From positions 1 through 34,748 of the IMG/VR virus record IMGVR_UViG_3300032333_000151: a DNA stretch of 34,748 nucleotides. The stretch is one strand, 5' to 3'. Under the pieces are notes generated by a model. That model did no database searches, was not told the DNA's origin, and saw only the letters and a list, made by a program, of their open reading frames with translations. This DNA comes from a virus. Both the position numbers and the translations under genes were made by a program. Within the stretch, counting starts at the first letter, position 1; every line of letters starts with the position of its first letter. Below, one piece after another: positions 30,514 to 34,748 of the stretch.

Positions 30514-30755
30514 GGGGTCGTTTTGCGGCGGTAATGGGGCACCGGGTAGGAACCTCGGATCGGGCAGGGGATGCGGAAGGTCTTGGCCTCCATGATCCCA
30601 AGCTCGACGCCCTGGGCGAGAACGCGGTTGGTCTGGGACTGCTTGAGGTCGAACTCAGCCATCCATTCCTTTGAGGTCTTCCACTCGCTTGTCGGGAACT
30701 CGATCTTGCGTTGGATCTCGTCGCGGATCCGTCTCAGAAGTTCGGCAGATTCCAT
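30510..30755 (-). CDS. Small winged-helix-like DNA-binding protein
   Basis: 81 residues from ATG 30755; the longer frame is overlap with the phosphoesterase. GGGAG lies 8 bases before the start, one of the few good ribosome binding sites. The helix ESAELLRRIRDEIQRKIEF is followed by TSKEWMAEFDLKQSQTNRVL, which reads as a helix-turn-helix, and by a basic wing IPCPIRGSYPVPHYRRK. It may regulate the replication genes just downstream. The DNA-binding assignment is by pattern. Confidence 0.65.
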   Translation of the reverse strand: MESAELLRRIRDEIQRKIEFPTSEWKTSKEWMAEFDLKQSQTNRVLAQGVELGIMEAKTFRIPCPIRGSYPVPHYRRKTTP

Positions 30756-31483
30756 TGGGTCTCTCCCTGCGGCCATTGGTGGAGGTAAAGTTGGGCGGTC
30801 GTGTCGGTGTACTCTCCGAATACTATCCCGTGGGACCACGCAAGCGTCCCCCGGCGGCGGAGGGCGTAATCCATGGCGGCAGCGTCGGCCAGCGTCCCCG
30901 GCGAAAGGCAAGTCGGGTTGCCATCCCGTCGGCCAGTGGCGACCCCGGCGCGGTGGGCGTGGGCCACGACGGTGTTGCCCCAGCACTCGGCCGTGTCCCG
31001 GAGGAAGTTCTCACCGAACAGCAACCCGTGGCCCCATTTGTACCCGCCGAGGTTGTACCAAGAGCGCGGAAGGACGTCGTGGTGTTTGATGAACACCCGG
31101 GCGTGGCGTTCGATGGGTTCGACCATTTTTTCCCAGATGGCCTGAGCGAAACCGCGGACCACGGTGTTGTGGTGGTTGGTGTACCGCAAAGCCCGGAGGT
31201 CGTGGTTTCCCACGATGAACACCGTAGGCCTGAGCGCTTCGAGGAAAGCCCGGCCCTTGTCGATATCGTCGAGGTAGTCATCAGCGTGGTCGGAGTCGTC
31301 AGGATTGGCCAAAGAACCGGCCCGGAGGCTTGCAAGGTCGTAGGCGTCCCCGAGGTGGATGACCTCGTCGGGGCGGAACTGATCCCGGAACAAAAGCGCA
31401 GCGGCCAGCGCGTTGGGGTTGGCTCGGTTGCCGTGGCTGCACCCGACGGCCATGACCCGGCGGCGGGCGGTGATGACGTTCAC
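30734..31483 (-). CDS. Calcineurin-like metallophosphoesterase with altered first motif
   Basis: 249 residues from GTG 31483, GTGA-coupled to a 22-residue ORF; ATG at residue 11 is an alternative. Metallophosphoesterase motifs appear in order: VIHLGDAYD (GD), IVGNHDLRAL (GNHD), a His in the middle (KHHDVLP) and VVAHAHRAG. The first motif, normally D-x-H, is GCSHG here, so Cys replaces the Asp that would bind the first metal. Related phage proteins I recall also have GCSHG. The substrate could be a nucleotide, nucleic-acid end or protein phosphate. Neighbours give no clue. Confidence 0.83.
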   Translation of the reverse strand: MNVITARRRVMAVGCSHGNRANPNALAAALLFRDQFRPDEVIHLGDAYDLASLRAGSLANPDDSDHADDYLDDIDKGRAFLEALRPTVFIVGNHDLRALRYTNHHNTVVRGFAQAIWEKMVEPIERHARVFIKHHDVLPRSWYNLGGYKWGHGLLFGENFLRDTAECWGNTVVAHAHRAGVATGRRDGNPTCLSPGTLADAAAMDYALRRRGTLAWSHGIVFGEYTDTTAQLYLHQWPQGETQWNLPNF

Positions 31484-31548
31484 GATGCGCCCCCGTGGAC
31501 CAGAAACCGCGCTCCGGTACAAGCCCGCGGTGACCAGCGGTCAAGCAT
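31480..31548 (-). CDS. Possible 22-residue minigene
   Basis: Starts at ATG 31548, 4 bases after the previous stop, and ends in GTGA overlap with the phosphoesterase start. The peptide is MLDRWSPRACTGARFLVHGG plus AS. It fills exactly the space between two genes, as coupled genes do here, but it is short and has no ribosome binding site at a good distance. It may serve only to pass ribosomes to the next start. Confidence 0.33.
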   Translation of the reverse strand: MLDRWSPRACTGARFLVHGGAS

Positions 31549-31552
31549 GGGC

Positions 31553-31801
31553 TCACAGGACGTCCCTCCGGCGCTGGCCCGATCCGATGAGCGAGACCGC
31601 GGCCTTGGTGATGTTGTGGTCCCCGGCGATGATCTTGAGGCGCTCCCCGGCAGTCCAACGGCGGCGGATGTCACGGACCGCGTCGTCGGGCAGTGGTGGG
31701 TTGAGCAAGACCCCGTGGGTGAGTTTTTTAGTCGGCTTGTCCTGGGTGGGTTGCGTCCCGAGAAGTCGGGTGACCTGTTCTGCGGTCAGTGGTGCTTTCA
31801 C
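31553..31801 (-). CDS. Small helix-turn-helix protein
   Basis: 82 residues from GTG 31801, GTGA-coupled. LTAEQVTRLLGTQPTQDKPT is followed by LPDDAVRDIRRRWTAGERLK and IIAGDHNITKAAVSLIGSGQ, a resolvase-type HTH ending in RRRD. The motif resembles the DNA-binding element often attached to HNH endonucleases, but no nuclease is fused here. Likely a DNA-binding regulator. Confidence 0.65.
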   Translation of the reverse strand: MKAPLTAEQVTRLLGTQPTQDKPTKKLTHGVLLNPPLPDDAVRDIRRRWTAGERLKIIAGDHNITKAAVSLIGSGQRRRDVL

Positions 31802-31956
31802 TTGGCCCCCTTTCGTTTTCGTCGGGAGAATGCGGTTGGCCCGTCGTTGACTCGGATCTTCTGGGCCTGTTTGACCATTTCCACGATGGCCCCCTTCGGG
31901 AGTTTTGGGGCGTCGATACCGTCGGCCATGATGCGGCGAACTCGGGAACTGCTCAC
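31798..31956 (-). CDS. Small basic hypothetical protein
   Basis: 52 residues, starting at GTG 31956 and ending at 31798, coupled at both ends by GTGA overlaps. MSSSRVRRIMADGIDAPKLP is followed by KGAIVEMVKQAQKIRVNDGP and a basic tail FSRRKRKGAK. Coupling on both sides makes it a convincing gene despite its size. No function can be assigned. Confidence 0.68.
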   Translation of the reverse strand: MSSSRVRRIMADGIDAPKLPKGAIVEMVKQAQKIRVNDGPTAFSRRKRKGAK

Positions 31957-32192
31957 GGTTTTTCCTGTTTGGTTTTGAGCTTTTTCAAACGCGCTTTTCG
32001 TGCGTTTTCAGCGCATTCGGATGGGGTCATAACTGGTGCATCTAGCGGAATGCCTTTGAGTGTTCTGTATTTGTTTCGATGGTAATCGTTTGATTGTTTC
32101 TTTCTGTATTCTTTTTTAGCCGCACCAACCTTAAACAAGTTTGAAAGAACCTGTCTTGCCCGCTCTTTTGCTAAGATTTGTTTCTCGGTCAT
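31953..32192 (-). CDS. Lysine-rich small protein in AT-rich island
   Basis: 79 residues from ATG 32192, ATGA-coupled. The helical start TEKQILAKERARQVLSNLFK is followed by VGAAKKEYRKKQSNDYHRNK and a segment with MTPSECAENARKARLKKLK. It is strongly basic, so nucleic-acid binding is likely. The DNA is much richer in A and T than its surroundings and uses AAA and TTT-type codons unlike the rest of the genome, which suggests a recent import. Confidence 0.65.
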   Translation of the reverse strand: MTEKQILAKERARQVLSNLFKVGAAKKEYRKKQSNDYHRNKYRTLKGIPLDAPVMTPSECAENARKARLKKLKTKQEKP

Positions 32193-32404
32193 AGCTTTAC
32201 CTTTCGTATTTTCTTCCATTTCACGGTGCTACCAAAACCTGTTGTTGTATCTAATCCACGAAACAAAAGCGCTGCTTTCAACAGCCGTTTGTCTTCTTCA
32301 AGATTATCCCCGACTTGAATCAGTTTTTTTATGTGCTGCTTGAGGGCATCGTTTTCTTGCTCAAGTTTTGACAAATGCGCTTCAAGATCCTGTTTTGCAC
32401 TCAC
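32189..32404 (-). CDS. Small coiled-coil protein in AT-rich island
   Basis: 71 residues from GTG 32404, coupled to the gene before and after. A leucine-heptad helix covers about residues 8-48 (LEAHLSKLEQENDALKQHIK), and the end is basic (VKWKKIRKVKL). Like its neighbour it is AT-rich. The pair may act together. No known family recognised. Confidence 0.65.
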   Translation of the reverse strand: MSAKQDLEAHLSKLEQENDALKQHIKKLIQVGDNLEEDKRLLKAALLFRGLDTTTGFGSTVKWKKIRKVKL

Positions 32405-32748
32405 AGCTTGTCCTCCTTGGCTTTGCGCCATGCTGCAAGGTGCTTGTCCTTAGTGAAACCATATCCGATCCATCCTTCGTACAGCGCATCCCCCGCCTCC
32501 TCCAGCCGCTTAATCCGGGCGCGGAGGTTCTGAATCTTTGCCGTGGCCTCGACCATCGTCTCGGAAGCGACAGCCATCTGCTCGACGTCGTCTTTGGTCT
32601 CCTGGACGTGCCGGGCGACTAGGTTAGCCATCAGCGTCAGGCGGTCAGCGGCCTCGGCCACGACGGCGTTGGCGACCCCATCCTCGGAGTGCATCTCGAC
32701 GGACAGCACTCGGAGCGCCGAAACAAGTTGCTCAGTGGTGGCTTTCAC
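32401..32748 (-). CDS. Helical hypothetical protein
   Basis: 115 residues from GTG 32748, GTGA-coupled. It is an almost all-helix protein: TTEQLVSALRVLSVEMHSED, then a long coiled coil through MVEATAKIQNLRARIKRLEE, ending ALYEGWIGYGFTKDKHLAAW. GC content is back to the phage norm. The function is unknown. The coiled coil suggests a dimer or a small scaffold. Confidence 0.68.
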   Translation of the reverse strand: MKATTEQLVSALRVLSVEMHSEDGVANAVVAEAADRLTLMANLVARHVQETKDDVEQMAVASETMVEATAKIQNLRARIKRLEEAGDALYEGWIGYGFTKDKHLAAWRKAKEDKL

Positions 32749-32942
32749 TCGGGCACCTCCACGATGAAGTCGAAGTTGGTCCGCCATGTTTCACCCAATC
32801 GGTTGTAGGTCTCGCGGCCGATCTTCCACGTCGCTGGCTTGGCCTTGTAGGTCGTTTTCCGGCAGTGGATGCGGAGCCCCTCGATGGACTGGATCGCTAT
32901 GTTTCGGAGCCGGTGATCCGGTGGGAGTTCGTGGAGTTTCAC
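32745..32942 (-). CDS. Small hypothetical protein
   Basis: 65 residues from GTG 32942, overlapping the endolysin stop as GTGA; the longer frame is overlap with the endolysin. KLHELPPDHRLRNIAIQSIE is followed by GLRIHCRKTTYKAKPATWKI and a final ETWRTNFDFIVEVPE. It is beta-rich and basic. No family recognised. It is co-translated with the lysis enzyme but shows no membrane segment. Confidence 0.63.
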   Translation of the reverse strand: MKLHELPPDHRLRNIAIQSIEGLRIHCRKTTYKAKPATWKIGRETYNRLGETWRTNFDFIVEVPE

Positions 32943-33286
32943 TGCTTGGTTCCTTTCTTGAGTTGAGCCTCGACTTTGCGCCAGTAGCCCAGTGTTGCGG
33001 TTTTGCGGTCCCCGGCCGGACCTCCACCGTTCCATTTCCGGGCAAGTTGCTCGGTCGTGCAGCCTTTGCCGTAGTGTTCAAGGTAAGCCTGGCAGACCTT
33101 CCGGGCGATGGCTCGGTTGGTCATGTCTTGGTGGCGGTAGTTCGCCCCGGTGAATCGGTTCACGTCGAGCACCACGGCCCGGTGAATCTGGAGCGGCCCG
33201 ATGGCCCGGCCTTGGTCACCGATGGCTAGATCGTTGCCGCTGCTTTCCACGGCGATGAGGGCTGAGATCAAGTTGGTGAGGTTCAT
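32939..33286 (-). CDS. Endolysin, SLT/lysozyme-like
   Basis: 115 residues from ATG 33286, 4 bases after the previous stop. NLISALIAVESSGNDLAIGD carries the catalytic Glu (E14 in VES). GRAIGPLQIHRAVVLDVNR is the conserved GxLQ-type block, and RKWNGGGPAGDR with YWRKVEAQL closes the fold. It should cut the glycan backbone of peptidoglycan. It has no signal peptide, so it depends on a holin. The holin-like genes lie 20 kb away near 13.5-13.9 kb, in the tail-fibre region. Confidence 0.85.
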   Translation of the reverse strand: MNLTNLISALIAVESSGNDLAIGDQGRAIGPLQIHRAVVLDVNRFTGANYRHQDMTNRAIARKVCQAYLEHYGKGCTTEQLARKWNGGGPAGDRKTATLGYWRKVEAQLKKGTKQ

Positions 33287-33290
33287 GGGA

Positions 33291-33551
33291 TCAAAGGGCG
33301 TTGGTCCAGTTGGTGGCAATGAACTCGAAGACGGCTTCCACGGCTTCCTCGTCATGTCCTAGGACCCCGCGGGGTGCTGGGGTGGCGGTGCGCTCGAAAC
33401 GAATCTCAAACGGCGCGTCGGCAAACTCGTTGCGGATCATGGCCTCAAGGTTGTCGTTGGCTCGGGCGACCCCTTCCTCGTAGTCGCTGCCCCAAAAGCA
33501 ACTCCAGTAGGCGGGATCGGTTGGAAGTTGGACGGTAATCATAGGAATCAT
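33291..33551 (-). CDS. Hypothetical acidic protein
   Basis: 86 residues from ATG 33551, or 83 from the ATG three codons later. The middle DYEEGVARANDNLEAMIRNE and the end EEAVEAVFEFIATNWTNAL are helical. A short strand-like FEIRFERTATPAPRGVLG separates them. No motif recognised. It lies between a conserved 102-residue protein and the endolysin. Confidence 0.62.
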   Translation of the reverse strand: MIPMITVQLPTDPAYWSCFWGSDYEEGVARANDNLEAMIRNEFADAPFEIRFERTATPAPRGVLGHDEEAVEAVFEFIATNWTNAL

Positions 33552-33605
33552 TCGGTCGGTGTTGAAGTGGTGCGCGTTGGCCAGTCGCGCCCCTGGTTGT
33601 TTGCT
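33552..33605. other. Short intergenic region with hairpin
   Basis: GCGCG (about 33570-33574) and CGCGC flank TTGGCCAGT, giving a GC-rich stem-loop in the gap before the 86-residue gene. No T-run follows on the minus strand, so it is a weak terminator candidate at best. Confidence 0.3.
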
Positions 33606-33914
33606 TCAAGCGGCGACAGGAACCGCCAGAATGAACTCTCCGCAGCAGTTGGAAACCTTGAAGCCCTGGAACTTGCCGTCGTTGTAAGGCTGGAAGTAAT
33701 CCCGGCTCGATCCGACGAACCACGCCCCGGTCACTCCGTGGTTGTGGCTTTTCTCTTCGCAGCGGATCGCCTTCACCAACTCTTTGTTGCCGGTGGCGCA
33801 GACCATGTCCTGCATCCCGTCAAACGCAGTCCGCTTGACGAAGTGCAGTTGCTCACCGGACTTGCGGATGAAGGACTTGATCGTGGTGAGTGTGATTTTC
33901 TTGGCGTTGTTCAT
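33606..33914 (-). CDS. Conserved phage hypothetical protein
   Basis: 102 residues, first gene after the largest intergenic gap on this side. KKITLTTIKSFIRKSGEQLH, RTAFDGMQDMVCATGNKELV and GAWFVGSSRDYFQPYNDGKF lead to KVSNCCGEFILAVPVAA. The blocks AFDGM and GAWFVGSSRDYF are ones I have seen in small phage proteins of unknown function. Three cysteines lie in the conserved part (one in MVCATG, two in NCCGE). The position right after a possible promoter suggests early expression. Confidence 0.7.
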   Translation of the reverse strand: MNNAKKITLTTIKSFIRKSGEQLHFVKRTAFDGMQDMVCATGNKELVKAIRCEEKSHNHGVTGAWFVGSSRDYFQPYNDGKFQGFKVSNCCGEFILAVPVAA

Positions 33915-33963
33915 GATTCGATTCGTTCTGTTTTTCTCAGGCGTGCTTGCCTTCGATGCCCCT

Positions 33964-33991
33964 AATTTAACGAGGAAAACGTGGTTGGAAA
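33964..33991 (-). promoter_or_regulatory. Possible promoter
   Basis: On the minus strand TTTCCA (33991-33986), a 16-base spacer and TAAATT (33969-33964) resemble a weak sigma-70-type promoter in the AT-rich part of the largest gap (33915-34047), reading into the 102-residue gene. It is a single match with poor -35, so low confidence. Confidence 0.33.
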
Positions 33992-33994
33992 GAA

Positions 33995-34007
33995 CTTTTT
34001 GAAAAAG
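33995..34007. promoter_or_regulatory. Perfect palindrome, possible operator
   Basis: CTTTTTGAAAAAG is a perfect inverted repeat around one base, just upstream of the possible promoter and 40 bases downstream of the rusA stop. It could bind a regulator. A terminator is less likely because the arms are A/T only. Confidence 0.35.
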
Positions 34008-34047
34008 ATTTTGTTCGCGTGTTTCGGATGCGCGGCCCCCGTGTTGG

Positions 34048-34518
34048 TCAGTCGATGAAGCGCCCCATTTCGAAGCGCAAGAGTGGGTCCGTTGATGATG
34101 CCGGCCCGAGGATGACGATGCAGCCCGCTCGGGCTCCGTAGGCTTTTGAGACCTCCAGTTGGACGACCTGCGAATCGTCGCGCCAGACCTGAAGTTGGGT
34201 CAGCGCGTCCATGACGGCTTTGGCAAGGTTGTCAGCGTCAGGCTTGGATTGGTGCCAGACTGAGACTCCAGGTTTGACGTCCCCGTGGCGGTTGAAGTGC
34301 GCCTTGGGCCTCGGCATGAAAAACCCGAGGACAAGGCGTAGCGGCCCGAGGAATTGTGCCCGGTTCCAATGGATGCGGGCGGTGGCCCCAACAGCGAGCT
34401 TCCACGCGTCTGCCGTGCCTGGATCGTAGACGCCCGCGTGGTTGCCCCTTTTGAAGGCCTTGACTCGCGGTTGGGCCTTGGGATGGCCCACGACAAGAAA
34501 CTGGAGAATGTCACTCAC
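34048..34518 (-). CDS. rusA: RusA-type Holliday junction resolvase
   Basis: 156 residues from GTG 34518, which has GGGAGA upstream and overlaps the OB-fold gene stop by 8 bases; a TTG 8 codons earlier has no ribosome binding site. RusA features: LVVGHPKAQPRVKAF at the start, then the catalytic pair D94 and D96 in KPDADNLAKAVMDAL, and D114/D115 in VWRDDSQV. The enzyme cuts four-way junctions made during recombination or replication. It follows the annealing protein, nuclease and OB-fold genes, completing a recombination module. It is the last gene before the largest gap. Confidence 0.92.
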   Translation of the reverse strand: MSDILQFLVVGHPKAQPRVKAFKRGNHAGVYDPGTADAWKLAVGATARIHWNRAQFLGPLRLVLGFFMPRPKAHFNRHGDVKPGVSVWHQSKPDADNLAKAVMDALTQLQVWRDDSQVVQLEVSKAYGARAGCIVILGPASSTDPLLRFEMGRFID

Positions 34519-34748
34519 CGTGTCTCCCGGGTTCGGTGTCAATGACGCTGAGGATGCGGCCGGTCACCCGAGGGTTGGCGTACCACCAGCCCGTCTGGGA
34601 CTTTTCGCTGACCGCGTCACAGTCCCCGTCGAATGCGATGAACGCCCCGACCTTGAGTTTGTCCACAAGCGCGTGGTCCTCCTGGGCGAATGATCGGAAC
34701 TGCACCCGCTGGGCGTAGAGCGCACCCTTGGCCAGCGTCCGTGTCTCG
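34511..34748 (-). CDS. SSB-like OB-fold protein, 3' part (start is at 224 across the join)
   Basis: This piece is the C-terminal part of the protein that begins at ATG 224 on the other side of the circle. An in-frame GTG at 34705 would give a false 64-residue gene if the window were treated as linear. It holds the strand-loop-strand LVDKLKVGAFIAFDGDCD and the last strand VTGRILSVID, and ends inside the rusA start region. Bases 34626-34748 repeat 1-123. Confidence 0.75.
   Translation of the reverse strand, partial: ETRTLAKGALYAQRVQFRSFAQEDHALVDKLKVGAFIAFDGDCDAVSEKSQTGWWYANPRVTGRILSVIDTEPGRHGE
34626..34748. repeat. Direct terminal repeat, right copy (circular join)
   Basis: Exact copy of 1-123. 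Removing either copy gives the 34,625 bp circle in which the OB-fold gene is intact. Confidence 0.97.

Noticed and set aside
31299-31658. 119-residue minus-strand frame over the phosphoesterase start
   Set aside because: It begins beside a GTG overlapping a stop, but the sequence is His/Arg/Pro-rich out-of-frame translation of the phosphoesterase.
30671-31978. 435-residue plus-strand open frame
   Set aside because: Antisense to the metallophosphoesterase and its neighbours, which carry clear motifs; it is a shadow frame.
34511-34705. 64-residue gene starting at GTG 34705
   Set aside because: Joining the ends shows the frame continues upstream to ATG 224, so this is only the C-terminal part of a 112-residue gene.
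1-34748. CRISPR array, tRNA genes, insertion sequences, integrase, CI-like repressor
   Set aside because: Looked for on both strands by eye. No regular repeat-spacer pattern, no cloverleaf, no transposase and no recombinase or repressor motif was found. A weak or divergent case could be missed.

Overview
The window is one complete, circularly permuted tailed-phage genome. The first 123 bases recur exactly as the last 123 (1-123 = 34626-34748), so the unit is a 34,625 bp circle cut at an arbitrary point, inside a small single-strand-DNA-binding-type gene. Every gene I can support lies on the minus strand, so the map reads from high to low coordinates and continues through the join. The DNA is GC-rich (about 60% by eye) and tightly packed. 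No stretch over 300 bases lacks a gene. The longest gaps are about 130 bases (33915-34047) and about 50 bases on either side of a small ORF at 30.2 kb.

Layout in transcription order: (1) 34.5-30.3 kb: RusA resolvase, a run of very small genes, an SLT-type endolysin, a metallophosphoesterase and small HTH proteins. (2) 30.3-28.4 kb: replication module with an O/DnaD-like initiator that carries iteron-like repeats inside its gene, a DnaC/IstB-type helicase loader and a small protein with an SSB-like acidic tail. (3) 28.4-23.6 kb: packaging, with small terminase, then a ParB-domain protein and a TET-associated-type glycosyltransferase, then lambda-A/GpA-type large terminase. (4) 23.6-17.2 kb: head and connector genes in lambda order: portal, ClpP-type protease fused to scaffold, major capsid protein, connectors, tail terminator, tail tube. 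(5) 17.2-13.2 kb: fibre-like proteins, a tandem pair of paralogues, holin-like membrane proteins and a lipoprotein overlapping a small ORF. (6) 13.2-4.5 kb: tail assembly chaperones with a probable -1 frameshift, tape measure, fused distal-tail/hub protein, NlpC/P60 peptidase and tip protein J. (7) 4.3 kb through the join: recombination and nucleotide module with an annealing-type protein, coiled-coil accessory proteins, a DUF2800/Cas4-like nuclease, a MazG-type pyrophosphohydrolase and the split OB-fold protein.

The head and tail plan is that of a lambda-like siphovirus with a gene-transfer-agent-like tail tip. No integrase, CI-like repressor, DNA polymerase or tRNA gene was seen. The phage probably borrows the host replisome and is either lytic or temperate by an unrecognised route.

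Translation starts are unusual. About half of the genes start on an ATGA or GTGA overlap with the upstream stop. Many others lack a Shine-Dalgarno sequence and instead have an A/C-rich leader such as CCAACCAACCC directly before ATG. This suggests a GC-rich host with weak Shine-Dalgarno use, perhaps in the PVC group (Verrucomicrobiota or relatives). The host guess is inference and weak.

Most worth a second look: 11-bp-phased iterons with a polypurine tract inside the initiator gene; a ParB plus glycosyltransferase pair with no visible DNA methylase or TET oxygenase to supply its substrate; the A/C-rich leader motif, which also predicts an internal scaffold start; and a phosphoesterase whose first metal-binding Asp is a Cys.
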